Below are positions 43,337-52,363 of a stretch of DNA of 64,000 nucleotides, piece after piece. Source of the DNA: Clostridia bacterium (GTDB taxonomy: Bacteria > Bacillota > Clostridia > Christensenellales > Borkfalkiaceae); NCBI GenBank assembly GCA_017558105.1, contig JAFYWI010000006.1:1-64000 (forward strand), written 5' to 3'. The position numbers were made by a program, and so were the translations under genes. Each line of letters starts with the position of its first letter. Position 1 is the stretch's first letter. Below the pieces are notes generated by a model. The model saw nothing but the letters and a program-made list of their open reading frames with translations, did not search any database and was not told the origin of the DNA.

Positions 43337-43825
43337 TTACCCCGTTACAATACCATTATTAGTAGATGTAATAAAAGATATTTTCAAATTTCTTGGTGCA
43401 CAAATAATAACGCCGTTTCCGTTAGTTGCAGTTGGGGTATGCACACACTCTTTAGACAAAGAGCAGTTGCTTTCAGTAACCTTAAAAGATTTATTTGCTA
43501 GGTTAATTTCAACAACGTTAAAACCTGTTAAAGTTTTGTCTTCGTAAATTGTTATTTTAACTAAATCTTCTGTATTTTCAACTAAAATTAAGTTTTGGTG
43601 GTCTTTGTTAATAATGCAGTTAGAGTTTTTAAAATAATAAGTTAAAACTACGTTATTGTTTTTTTCAATTTTAATGCCGTTAGAAGTTGTTTTAGGTAAA
43701 AAAACTATAAAAACAAACAACGTTAGTACTATAATTACCAAAATTAAATATAAAAAAACGTCTTTAACCATAAAAGGCTTTAACTTCTTTATTTCATCAA
43801 AACTAAAATTTTTCAAAATTTTCAC
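43337..43825 (-). CDS. Membrane-anchored NusG domain II protein
   Basis: A 162-residue protein with one membrane helix (about 25-45) and an extracellular domain of the NusG_II type: KITIYEDKTLTGFNVVEINLANKSFKV, then C...C spacing in SNCSLSKEC, then IICAPRNLKISF. Genes of this type often head rnf operons, and the role is not established. The GTG at 43825 has a weak ribosome site. A TTG at 43816 lies 6 nt from an AGGTG and may be the real start. Confidence 0.8.
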   Translation of the reverse strand: MKILKNFSFDEIKKLKPFMVKDVFLYLILVIIVLTLFVFIVFLPKTTSNGIKIEKNNNVVLTYYFKNSNCIINKDHQNLILVENTEDLVKITIYEDKTLTGFNVVEINLANKSFKVTESNCSLSKECVHTPTATNGNGVIICAPRNLKISFITSTNNGIVTG

Positions 43826-43836
43826 CTATTATAAAT

Positions 43837-43865
43837 ATTTTATATTATATTAATATAAAAGTCAA
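43837..43865 (-). promoter_or_regulatory. Promoter of the rnf operon
   Basis: Minus strand: TTGACT (43865-43860), 17-nt spacer, TAAAAT (43842-43837), just upstream of the NusG-II gene. Confidence 0.75.
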
Positions 43866-43942
43866 CAACATTGGTCTAAAAAAGATATGAGTTTAAATTA
43901 AATTTTATTTTTAAATACATTAGTAAAGTTTGTAAATAACAC

Positions 43943-43971
43943 TTGATTTATTTTTTAATTTAGGTTAAAAT
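43943..43971 (+). promoter_or_regulatory. Promoter of the rRNA methyltransferase-galT-galE unit
   Basis: TTGATT at 43943-43948, a 17-nt spacer and TAAAAT at 43966-43971. The -10 ends only 13 bases before the ATG, so the leader would be about 7 nt. Confidence 0.65.
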
Positions 43972-43984
43972 ATACATTGGGTTT

Positions 43985-45130
43985 ATGGAAGAAATTAGCA
44001 ATAATAAACAACTTAATTTAACAATAACTTGTGCATCTGGGGTAGAAAAAGTAACAAAATCAGAGTTAAAAAGGCTTGGTTTTGGCGAGAATTTACCTGC
44101 TGTTAACGGCTGTATAGATTTTAAGGGTAACTTAATAGACGTTGCAAGGTGCAATATAAACTTAAGAACGGCAGATAGGGTGTATATTAAGTTAAAATCT
44201 TTCGTTGCCACAACTTTTGACCAGCTTTTTGAAGAAGTAAAAAATATAGACTTTAGTTCGTTTATGCCACAAGATGCAAATATAGTTGTAAACGGCAAGT
44301 GTGTAAAAAGTACTCTCTATGCAATTTCTGCTTGCCAAAGCATAATAAAGAAGGCAATTTGCGTTAGTTTAAGCAATTCTAAAGACGTTGAAATTATAGA
44401 AAAAGGCGAAAAATACCAAATCTTCTTTTCAATTTTCAAAGATGAAGCCACAATATACTTAAATACAAGTGGTGTTGGTTTACATAAAAGAGGTTATAAA
44501 GAAAAGGTTTGGATTGCTCCAATTAAAGAAACTTTAGCGTCTTCGCTACTTCTTATGAGCGATTTTTACCATGAAACACCTTTTTTAGACCCGTTTTGTG
44601 GGTCTGGAACAATTCCAATAGAAGCGTGTAATATTGCGTTAAATATTGCGCCTAATCTTAACAGAGATTTCGACTTTTTGCATTGGTCTTGGTACGATAA
44701 AAATTTGTTTAATTTAGCAAAGCAAGAAGCCAAAGATAAAGAGCAATTAAACAGAAAAATAGAAATTTTTGCTTCAGATATAGATAAAAAGGCAATAGAT
44801 TTAGCAAAACACCACGCAAGTAGGGCGGGTGTTATAAACAGAATAAACTTTAACGTTTGCGACGTGAAAGATTGTGTTAACACCTTAAAAAACGGCACTA
44901 TAGTAACAAACCCACCATACGGAGAAAGGGTTTACGATAAAAAAGACGCGTTAGAGTGCTATAAAAACTTAGGCGAACTAAAAAATAGGTTAAATAACTG
45001 GTCTGCATTTATAATTACTGCAGAAAAATCTTTTGAAAAAGCCTTTAAGAAAAAGGCAGATAGGGTTAGAAAGTTATATAATTCTGAAAAAGAGTGTAAT
45101 TTTTACTATTATTATAAGGAGAGAAAATAA
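43985..45130 (+). CDS. THUMP-domain RlmL-like rRNA methyltransferase
   Basis: A guanosine N2-methyltransferase family protein of 381 residues (like B. subtilis YpsC and the N-terminal half of E. coli RlmL, which acts on 23S rRNA). The THUMP domain covers about 50-165. The Rossmann motif FLDPFCGSGTIPIEA begins near 200, and the catalytic NPPYGE lies at 309-314. No Shine-Dalgarno site is seen before the ATG and the predicted leader is very short. galT follows after 2 bases. Confidence 0.9.
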   Translation: MEEISNNKQLNLTITCASGVEKVTKSELKRLGFGENLPAVNGCIDFKGNLIDVARCNINLRTADRVYIKLKSFVATTFDQLFEEVKNIDFSSFMPQDANIVVNGKCVKSTLYAISACQSIIKKAICVSLSNSKDVEIIEKGEKYQIFFSIFKDEATIYLNTSGVGLHKRGYKEKVWIAPIKETLASSLLLMSDFYHETPFLDPFCGSGTIPIEACNIALNIAPNLNRDFDFLHWSWYDKNLFNLAKQEAKDKEQLNRKIEIFASDIDKKAIDLAKHHASRAGVINRINFNVCDVKDCVNTLKNGTIVTNPPYGERVYDKKDALECYKNLGELKNRLNNWSAFIITAEKSFEKAFKKKADRVRKLYNSEKECNFYYYYKERK

Positions 45131-45132
45131 AA

Positions 45133-46662
45133 ATGGACGGAAAAATTTTAGTTGAAAAACTATTAAGATATGCAGTAAATTTTTTGCATTTGAATAAAAG
45201 AGACGTTATTTATATGCGCAATATTTTACTAAAAGAATTTAAGTTAGACGCACCTATTAAAGATTGCCCTAATTTAGATTTTATAGATACTTTAGCCGTT
45301 CCAGACGTATTGACTAACGAAATAGAAGAGTATGCACTTAAAAACGGCTTTATAGAAGATGGCGAACAAAATTTATATAGCACGTATATTTTTGGCTTAC
45401 TTTCTCCATTGCCATCTAAGGTAAATGAAACTTTTAGGGCGTTAAAAGAAGAAAGTATAGAAAAGGCTTGTGCTTATTTATATAATTTAGGCATTAAAAA
45501 CGATTATATTAAAAAAACTGCCATAGATAAAAATCTTAAATGGGAATATGAAGATGGCAATAGGTTGTTAGAAATAACCATTAACCTTTCTAAGCCAGAA
45601 AAAAGTAATAAAGATATTGCAAAATTACTAACTGCGCCTAAAGGTGAAAAATACCCAAGTTGTTTATTGTGTAAAGAAAACGAAGGTTTTAAGGGAACAT
45701 TATCTCACCCTGCAAGAGAAAATATTAGAACAATTTCTTTAACTATGGGTGGCGAGCCTTGGTTCGTGCAATATTCTCCATATGCTTATTATGAAGAACA
45801 TATGATTGCTATTAGCGAAAAACATACACCAATGCACATTGAAAAAGATACGGTGCATAAATTAGCAGACTTCGTAGACTTTTTTCCAAATTATATGATA
45901 GGTTCTAATGCATCTCTACCAATAGTTGGTGGTTCAATATTAAACCACGAGCACTTCCAAGGTGGCAAACACTTAATGCCAATGCATAAAGCACCTATTG
46001 AAAAGGAATATTCTTCTAAAGAATTTTCTTCTGTTAAAATTGGAAAAGTTGACTGGTATAATAGCGTTATTAGGTTAGAAAGCGAAAACAGAGAAGAAAT
46101 TTTATTATTAGTAGAAAAAATTATTAACGCGTGGAAAGATTATACCGATGAAGAAAATTATATTTTTGCCGAAACTAACGGGGAAAAACACAATTCATTA
46201 TCTCCAGTTTGCAGAAAAGCAGGTAATAAATATATTTTCGATATAATTTTAAGAAATAACATTACTAACGAAGAATACCCAGAAGGTGTTTTCCACGCTC
46301 ACCCAGAATATCATAATATTAAAAAAGAGGGTATTGGCTTAATTGAAGCAATGGGATTATTTATTCTTCCTGGCAGGTTAAAGAAACAATTAAACGATAT
46401 TGCAGATATTTTATGCAAAAACGTTGAATATAACGAAAAGGAACTTGCAAAAGAAGATAATTTCCTATTCGTTCATAAAGATATGGTTGCAAACCTTATA
46501 AAAGAAGGTTTTGCAAAAAATAAAGAAGTTGCATTAAATAGAGTTACAAATTACGTTAACGTAACTTGTAAAAACATTTTATTTAATACTGCAGTATTTA
46601 AGAATGATGAAAAAGGTGTAAAAGGTTTCAATAAATTCTTAAATAGCATAGGAATAAATTAA
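45133..46662 (+). CDS. galT: UDP-glucose--hexose-1-phosphate uridylyltransferase (class II)
   Basis: The Leloir enzyme exchanging galactose-1-P and UDP-glucose. At 509 residues with an N-terminal helical region it is the GalT2 type found in Bacillota, not the ~350-residue E. coli type. The active-site histidines lie in NHEHFQGG (271-278), and HPARENIRTI is also typical. GGAG lies before the ATG. galE follows 25 bases later. Confidence 0.95.
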   Translation: MDGKILVEKLLRYAVNFLHLNKRDVIYMRNILLKEFKLDAPIKDCPNLDFIDTLAVPDVLTNEIEEYALKNGFIEDGEQNLYSTYIFGLLSPLPSKVNETFRALKEESIEKACAYLYNLGIKNDYIKKTAIDKNLKWEYEDGNRLLEITINLSKPEKSNKDIAKLLTAPKGEKYPSCLLCKENEGFKGTLSHPARENIRTISLTMGGEPWFVQYSPYAYYEEHMIAISEKHTPMHIEKDTVHKLADFVDFFPNYMIGSNASLPIVGGSILNHEHFQGGKHLMPMHKAPIEKEYSSKEFSSVKIGKVDWYNSVIRLESENREEILLLVEKIINAWKDYTDEENYIFAETNGEKHNSLSPVCRKAGNKYIFDIILRNNITNEEYPEGVFHAHPEYHNIKKEGIGLIEAMGLFILPGRLKKQLNDIADILCKNVEYNEKELAKEDNFLFVHKDMVANLIKEGFAKNKEVALNRVTNYVNVTCKNILFNTAVFKNDEKGVKGFNKFLNSIGIN

Positions 46663-46687
46663 AAAATAAAAAAGGGAAGTAAATTAA

Positions 46688-47701
46688 ATGAAAGTTTTAG
46701 TAACGGGTGGCGCAGGTTATATAGGTTCTCATACTACTTTAGAACTTTTAGAAGCAGGGCATGAAGTTGTTTGTATAGATAATTTATCTAACAGCAAAGT
46801 AGAATCAATTAAAAGGGTAGAAAAAATCACTGGCAAAAACGTTTGTTTTTACGAAGGTGATATTAGAGATAAAGGTATTTTAACTAAAATTTTTACAGAA
46901 CATAAAATAGATTCTGTAATAAACTTTGCTGGTTATAAAGCAGTTGGCGAATCTTGCCAAAAACCTTTAGAATATTACGAAAACAATATTCAAGGTCTTT
47001 TAGTGTTGGTTATGACAATGCGTGAATTTGGCGTAAAGAACTTGGTATTTTCTTCTTCTGCAACCGTATATGGCAACCCAAAAAGCGTGCCAATTACAGA
47101 AGATTTTCCACTTTCTACTTCTAACCCTTACGGCAGCACAAAATTGTTTATTGAATATATGTTAAAAGATTTATACAAGTCAGATAATTCTTTCAACATT
47201 GCTATTTTACGTTATTTTAATCCAATAGGCGCACATCCATCTGGGCTAATTGGTGAAGACCCTAAAGGTATTCCAAACAACCTTTGCCCATACATTACTC
47301 AAGTTGCCGTAGGTAAAAGAAAAGAATTGGGTGTTTTTGGTAACGACTATAACACTCACGACGGCACGGGGGTGAGAGATTATATTCACGTTGTAGATTT
47401 ATCTAAGGGCCACGTTTTAGCAGTTAATAAATTGGCTGAAAACCCAGGCTTAATTATAGTTAATTTAGGTACTGGCGTAGGCTATAGTGTTTTAGATATG
47501 GTTAAGGCGTTTGAAAAAGTTACTGGCAAGCCTATTCCTTATAAAATTATGCCAAGACGTCCTGGAGATATAGATGAATGTTATGCAGACCCTAAACTCG
47601 CAAAAGAAGTTTTAGGTTTCAAAGCAGAAAAAACTTTAGAAGATATGTGTAGAGATGCTATGAATTGGCAAACTAAAAACCCAAACGGCTACGAAGATTA
47701 A
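46688..47701 (+). CDS. galE: UDP-glucose 4-epimerase
   Basis: An extended short-chain dehydrogenase of 337 residues. It has the NAD-binding VTGGAGYIGSH at the N-terminus, the catalytic SSSATVYG and the Y148xxxK152 pair in NPYGSTK. It interconverts UDP-galactose and UDP-glucose, completing the Leloir route with GalT; no galK is seen in the window. A strong terminator follows. Confidence 0.97.
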   Translation: MKVLVTGGAGYIGSHTTLELLEAGHEVVCIDNLSNSKVESIKRVEKITGKNVCFYEGDIRDKGILTKIFTEHKIDSVINFAGYKAVGESCQKPLEYYENNIQGLLVLVMTMREFGVKNLVFSSSATVYGNPKSVPITEDFPLSTSNPYGSTKLFIEYMLKDLYKSDNSFNIAILRYFNPIGAHPSGLIGEDPKGIPNNLCPYITQVAVGKRKELGVFGNDYNTHDGTGVRDYIHVVDLSKGHVLAVNKLAENPGLIIVNLGTGVGYSVLDMVKAFEKVTGKPIPYKIMPRRPGDIDECYADPKLAKEVLGFKAEKTLEDMCRDAMNWQTKNPNGYED

Positions 47702-47737
47702 TTAAAAACTGAAAAAATAAAATAACAAAAAATCATT

Positions 47738-47775
47738 AAAAATGCAAAAAAGTTAATTTTTTGCATTTTATTTTT
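47738..47775 (+). terminator. Terminator after galE
   Basis: A 13-bp stem AAAATGCAAAAAA/TTTTTTGCATTTT with a 5-nt loop, followed by a T-rich run. Confidence 0.88.
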
Positions 47776-47785
47776 TGCTAAAAAC

Positions 47786-47814
47786 TTGCAAAATTGCAAA
47801 AAAAGGTATAAAAT
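47786..47814 (+). promoter_or_regulatory. nadE promoter
   Basis: TTGCAA at 47786-47791, a 17-nt spacer and TAAAAT at 47809-47814, 42 bases before the chosen start. Confidence 0.65.
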
Positions 47815-47856
47815 TAAATTATAAAAAACTTAAATTTGTTAAAAATAGGTGAAAAT

Positions 47857-49761
47857 ATGAATTTTGGTTATGTAAAATGTGCAAGCGCAACTCCTAACGT
47901 AAAAGTTGCAGACGTTAACGAAAATGTTAAAGAAATTGAAAAATGTATTTTAACTGCAACAAACAATGGTGCAGAACTAATAGTTTTTCCAGAACTATGT
48001 ATAACGGGGGCAACAATTTCTGACCTTGTTTTTTCAAACGTGCTTTTAGAAAATGCGCTTAACGGCTTAAAAGAAATAGTAAAATTTTCTAAAGAAATAG
48101 AAAGTTTAATTTTCGTAGGTTTGCCTTATTGTTATAACGGGCAAATATATAACGTTAGTGCCTGCGTTTGTAAAGGTAAGGTTTTAGGGTTAATACCAAA
48201 AACTAACTTAAAAAATTATGCAGAAGGTAAAGAAAAAAGGTATTTTTCAACACCTTTAGAAGAAAATATTACAATTAACTTGTTTGGTGAAGAAGTTATA
48301 TTTGGCACTAATATTATTTTTCAACATAAAAACAATAAAAACCTTAAAGTAGCCGTTGAACTTGGCGAAGACTTGTTTTCAGTAATTCCACCAAGTAAAA
48401 TACACGCAATTAACGGCGTAACCGTTATTGTAAACCTTAATGCGTGTGGCGAAAAGGTTGGAGATATTAAAACAAGAAATAACCTTGTAAGTGCAACTTC
48501 GTTTAGTGGTGTTTGCGCCTACGTTTTAGCAAGTGCTGGAGATGGCGAATCTTCTACCGACGTTGTATTTTCTGGGCATAATATTATAGCCGAAAACGGC
48601 AAAATTTTAAAAGAAAGTAAACCTTTTGAAAATGAAATTACTTTTGCAGATATAGACGTAGACTTTATAAATTACGAAAGAACAAAAGTGTTTAATCAAA
48701 ACTATGCTAAAGAAAATTACGAAATTATTGAATTTGAAACGTTAAATTCAAATGCAAAACTACAAAGAAATTACGAAAAAACGCCTTTTGTTCCAACTGA
48801 AAGCCAAGAACTTTGTAATAGGGCAGAACTAATTTTGCAAATGCAAGCAAAAGGGTTAAAAAAGCGCATAGAACACACTAATTGTAAAACGGTTGTATTA
48901 GGGCTTTCTGGTGGGTTAGATTCAACCCTTGCGTTATTAGTTGCCGTAAATGCAATTAAAATGCTAAATAGACCTACAACGGATATTTTGGCTGTAACTA
49001 TGCCTTGTTTTGGCACAACTTCAAGAACTTTGCAAAATTCAATTAAGTTAGCAAGTGCCTTAAAAGTTAACTTAAAGAAAATAGATATTTCTAAAAGTGT
49101 AACAAGGCATTTAAAAGACATAAAACATAAAGAAGGTACTTTAGACGTAACGTTTGAAAATGCCCAAGCAAGAGAAAGAACGCAAGTATTAATGGATTTA
49201 GCCAATATGTATAACGGAATGGTTGTTGGTACGGGCGACCTTTCTGAATTAGCATTAGGTTGGGCAACTTATAATGGCGACCATATGAGTATGTATGGCG
49301 TAAATTCTTCTATTCCAAAAACGTTGGTAAGGCATTTGGTAACGCATTATGCTATTAATAGCAAGGGCAAATTAAAGGCTGTTTTATTAGATATTTTAGA
49401 TACCCCCGTTAGCCCAGAACTTTTACCAGCCGAAAACGATAATATTGCTCAAAAAACCGAAGATATCGTAGGGCCATATATTTTACACGACTTTTATTTA
49501 TATCACTTTGTTAGAAGTGGTTTTTCGCCAGCAAAAATTTATGAAATTGCACTAAAAACTTTTACAGAATTTAATAAAGAAACAATATTAAAATGGTTAA
49601 AAACTTTTGTTAGAAGATTTTTTAACCAACAATTTAAGCGCACCTGCTTGCCAGACGGGGTTAAAATAGGTAGTGTTGGTTTATCTCCAAGGGGAGATTT
49701 TAATATGCCAACAGATGCCGTTAGTAAACTATGGCTTGAAGAATTAGAAAATATTAAATAA
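47857..49761 (+). CDS. nadE: NAD synthase with apparently inactive glutaminase domain
   Basis: Adenylates and amidates deamido-NAD. The N-terminal nitrilase-type glutaminase domain (1-~280) precedes the synthetase domain with P-loop GLSGGLDST (349-357). Two of three glutaminase residues are kept: E46 in FPELCITG and K115 in PKTNL. The catalytic cysteine, normally in VEICEDLW, is G170 in VELGEDLF (codon GGC). The following SASNE loop is also changed (NACGE). The synthetase half looks intact, so the enzyme probably uses free ammonia. The ATG at 47857 follows AGGTGA; a TTG at 47836 is upstream of that site. copA follows 12 bases later. Confidence 0.93.
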   Translation: MNFGYVKCASATPNVKVADVNENVKEIEKCILTATNNGAELIVFPELCITGATISDLVFSNVLLENALNGLKEIVKFSKEIESLIFVGLPYCYNGQIYNVSACVCKGKVLGLIPKTNLKNYAEGKEKRYFSTPLEENITINLFGEEVIFGTNIIFQHKNNKNLKVAVELGEDLFSVIPPSKIHAINGVTVIVNLNACGEKVGDIKTRNNLVSATSFSGVCAYVLASAGDGESSTDVVFSGHNIIAENGKILKESKPFENEITFADIDVDFINYERTKVFNQNYAKENYEIIEFETLNSNAKLQRNYEKTPFVPTESQELCNRAELILQMQAKGLKKRIEHTNCKTVVLGLSGGLDSTLALLVAVNAIKMLNRPTTDILAVTMPCFGTTSRTLQNSIKLASALKVNLKKIDISKSVTRHLKDIKHKEGTLDVTFENAQARERTQVLMDLANMYNGMVVGTGDLSELALGWATYNGDHMSMYGVNSSIPKTLVRHLVTHYAINSKGKLKAVLLDILDTPVSPELLPAENDNIAQKTEDIVGPYILHDFYLYHFVRSGFSPAKIYEIALKTFTEFNKETILKWLKTFVRRFFNQQFKRTCLPDGVKIGSVGLSPRGDFNMPTDAVSKLWLEELENIK

Positions 49762-49773
49762 TTAAGGTTAAAT

Positions 49774-52185
49774 ATGGTACAAAAATTTAACGTAAGTGGT
49801 ATGACGTGTTCTGCGTGTTCCCTTGGCATAGAAAAGGTAATAAGCAAATTAGAAGGGGTTAATAACGTTAACGTATCTCTTTTAGAAGGGGTAATGGTAG
49901 TAGATTATAACGAAACCATTGTTACTAATTCGCTTATTATAGAAATGGTTAATAAAATAGGCTATAAAGCAACTATTTATGGAACGCAAAAGGAAAATAA
50001 GTTAAATTATGCAAAAAGTTTAAGAAATAGGTTTTTAATTTCTTTAATATTTTTGCTACCTTTAATGTATTTTTCAATGGGTAAAATGTTGGGTTTACCC
50101 GTTCCAATTAGTAGGGTAAATTTTCTAATACAATTTGTAATATGTTTATCCATAATTATTATAAACTATAAATTTTTCGTTAACGGAACTAAGGCATTAT
50201 TAAAATTAAATCCTAATATGGATACTTTGGTTTCGTTAGGTTCGTTTTCTGCTTTTATTTATAGTGTTGTAGTAACAATTTTATCGTTTGCAACTAATTT
50301 TCAGGTTGAACACACCTTTTTTGAAGGCTCTGCAATGGTTTTAACCATAGTAACGTTGGGTAAATGGATAGAAGAACTTTCTAAAGTAAAAACGGGTAAC
50401 GCCGTTTCTAAACTTGTAAACCTAATACCAAAGGTTACAACAATTAGGGTAGACGGGCAAGACAAAGTAATTTTAACAAGCCAAGTAAAACCAACCGATA
50501 TAGTTGTGCTTAAAGTAGGCGACTACGTTGGTATAGACGGCGTTGTTATTGAAGGTTCTGCTATTATTGATAAATCTGCTATAACTGGCGAAAGTTTGCC
50601 AGAAGAAGTTTCTGTTAATAATAAAGTTATTTCCGGTAGTATTATTAAAAACGGCTATTTATTAGTGCGTGCAGAAAAAGTTGGTGAAGAAACTTTATTT
50701 TCAAAAATAATAGAAACGGTTAAAAGTGCAGGTGCAAGTAAAGCGCCAATTCAAAGCCTTGCAGATAAAATTTCAGGCATATTCGTGCCAACCGTAATAG
50801 CAATTTCTTTAATAACTTTTACATTGTGGTATGTTTTTACGTTAAATTTATATAATTCTATAAATTTTGCAATAAACGTATTGGTAATATCTTGCCCTTG
50901 CGCATTAGGGCTTGCAACTCCCGTTGCAGTAATGGTTGCAATGGGTAAAGGTGCTAATTTTGGTGTTCTATTCAAAAATGCCGAAGCCTTGCAACTTATG
51001 GGTAAAGTCAATTGCATACTATTAGATAAAACTGCAACGTTAACTATAGGAAAGCCAGAAGTAAATAAGTTTATACTTTTTAATGGAGAAGAAACAAAAC
51101 TTCTACAAACTGCTTACGCTATAGAAAATACGTCTAATCATCCACTTGCAGAAAGCATTAAAGAATATTGTAAAACTTCAACTTTAACGGCAGAAGAAGT
51201 TGAAAACGTAATAGGTAGGGGTGTTATTGGTAAGGTTAACGGAGTTAAATATTTTATAGGTAATAGGCAGTTCGTTTTAGAAAATTGTAACCAAAAACAA
51301 CTAAGTTTTGTAGAAAAAGAAATTGGAAAAACTTACGTTTATTTAGCAAACGAAAACAACGTTTTAGGTGTGTTTATTATTGCCGATAAAATTAAAAAAG
51401 AAGCAAAAAACGTTATTTATGTCTTACATAAAAATAGCATAAAAACCGTTATGATTACTGGCGATAATGAAAGTAGCGCATCTTACGTTGCAAAAGAATT
51501 AAACGTTAATGAATTTAGTGCGCAAGTACTTCCTGAAGATAAATATAAAGTAGTTGAAAAATATAAAAATTTAGGCTATATTGTTGCAATGGTTGGCGAT
51601 GGCATTAACGATAGTCCTGCCATAAAAAGCGCCCACGTTGGTATTGCAATGGGCAATGGTACGGATATTGCCATAGATAGTGCAAACACCGTTTTAGTAG
51701 GTGGTAATTTAAATGCACTAGTTAACGCAATAAACCTAAGTAAAAAAAGTTTATCTATTATAAAAGGCAATTTATTTTGGGCGTTCTTTTATAACGTTTT
51801 AGCAATACCTTTAGCGTGTGGGTTATTTTCTTTCTTTGGAATTTATTTCTCTCCAATGGTGGCTTCAATAGCAATGTCTTGTAGTTCACTTTTTGTTGTT
51901 GGTAATGCTTTAAGAATAAATAATTTCAAAGGTCAAACCGATTTTGTGGAAGATAAAAACAAACAAAACTTTAATAAAAAAATTAAAGTTAATATAGATA
52001 AAATGGTATGTTTGCATTGTGCAAAAAAGGTTACTGAAGCACTAACTTCAATTAATGGTGTAATAGGGGTAGAAGTTAATTTAGATGGTAAATTCGTTGT
52101 TATTTCTACAACTGAAAAAATTGAAGAAGAAACCATTAAATCTACAATAGAAAACGCTGGTTTTATTTATATCGGCATAGAGTAA
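49774..52185 (+). CDS. copA: Copper-type P1B ATPase with HMA domains at both ends
   Basis: A heavy-metal exporter of 803 residues. The N-terminal HMA domain has GMTC12SAC15. About eight membrane helices follow, with the Cu-type CPC motif in ISCPCALGLATP, TGES in the actuator and NHPLAES in the nucleotide domain. A second HMA domain sits at the C-terminus (C746LHC749), like a fused CopZ chaperone. The phosphorylation motif reads DKTATLT (D418, A421), not the near-invariant DKTGT. GDGINDSPA is normal. No copper regulator gene is adjacent. Confidence 0.92.
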   Translation: MVQKFNVSGMTCSACSLGIEKVISKLEGVNNVNVSLLEGVMVVDYNETIVTNSLIIEMVNKIGYKATIYGTQKENKLNYAKSLRNRFLISLIFLLPLMYFSMGKMLGLPVPISRVNFLIQFVICLSIIIINYKFFVNGTKALLKLNPNMDTLVSLGSFSAFIYSVVVTILSFATNFQVEHTFFEGSAMVLTIVTLGKWIEELSKVKTGNAVSKLVNLIPKVTTIRVDGQDKVILTSQVKPTDIVVLKVGDYVGIDGVVIEGSAIIDKSAITGESLPEEVSVNNKVISGSIIKNGYLLVRAEKVGEETLFSKIIETVKSAGASKAPIQSLADKISGIFVPTVIAISLITFTLWYVFTLNLYNSINFAINVLVISCPCALGLATPVAVMVAMGKGANFGVLFKNAEALQLMGKVNCILLDKTATLTIGKPEVNKFILFNGEETKLLQTAYAIENTSNHPLAESIKEYCKTSTLTAEEVENVIGRGVIGKVNGVKYFIGNRQFVLENCNQKQLSFVEKEIGKTYVYLANENNVLGVFIIADKIKKEAKNVIYVLHKNSIKTVMITGDNESSASYVAKELNVNEFSAQVLPEDKYKVVEKYKNLGYIVAMVGDGINDSPAIKSAHVGIAMGNGTDIAIDSANTVLVGGNLNALVNAINLSKKSLSIIKGNLFWAFFYNVLAIPLACGLFSFFGIYFSPMVASIAMSCSSLFVVGNALRINNFKGQTDFVEDKNKQNFNKKIKVNIDKMVCLHCAKKVTEALTSINGVIGVEVNLDGKFVVISTTEKIEEETIKSTIENAGFIYIGIE

Positions 52186-52211
52186 AAGTATTTTTTATAG
52201 GAAATTTTATT

Positions 52212-52241
52212 AAAAACTTCGTAAATTAGCGCAGTTTTTTT
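52212..52241 (+). terminator. Likely terminator after copA
   Basis: AAAAACT/AGTTTTT arms (52212-52218 with 52233-52239) with inner C-G pairs, running into T. Moderate strength. Confidence 0.5.
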
Positions 52242-52288
52242 ATATTAAAGTTTAATAAAAAAATGGGAAAAATTACCACAAATTAAGT

Positions 52289-52317
52289 TTGACTTTTACT
52301 AAAACTGTTGCTATAAT
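52289..52317 (+). promoter_or_regulatory. Promoter of the SOS polymerase gene
   Basis: TTGACT at 52289-52294, a 17-nt spacer and a perfect TATAAT at 52312-52317. It is the strongest -10 in the window. Confidence 0.88.
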
Positions 52318-52324
52318 ATAAACA

Positions 52325-52338
52325 CGAACAAATGTTCG
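52325..52338 (+). promoter_or_regulatory. LexA/DinR SOS box
   Basis: cgaacaaatgttcg is a perfect inverted repeat matching the Bacillota consensus CGAAC-N4-GTTCG. It begins 7 bases after the -10, over the expected transcription start, so LexA binding would block initiation until DNA damage. Confidence 0.93.
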
Positions 52339-52363
52339 TATACTGAAAATAAAGGTAAAAAAC

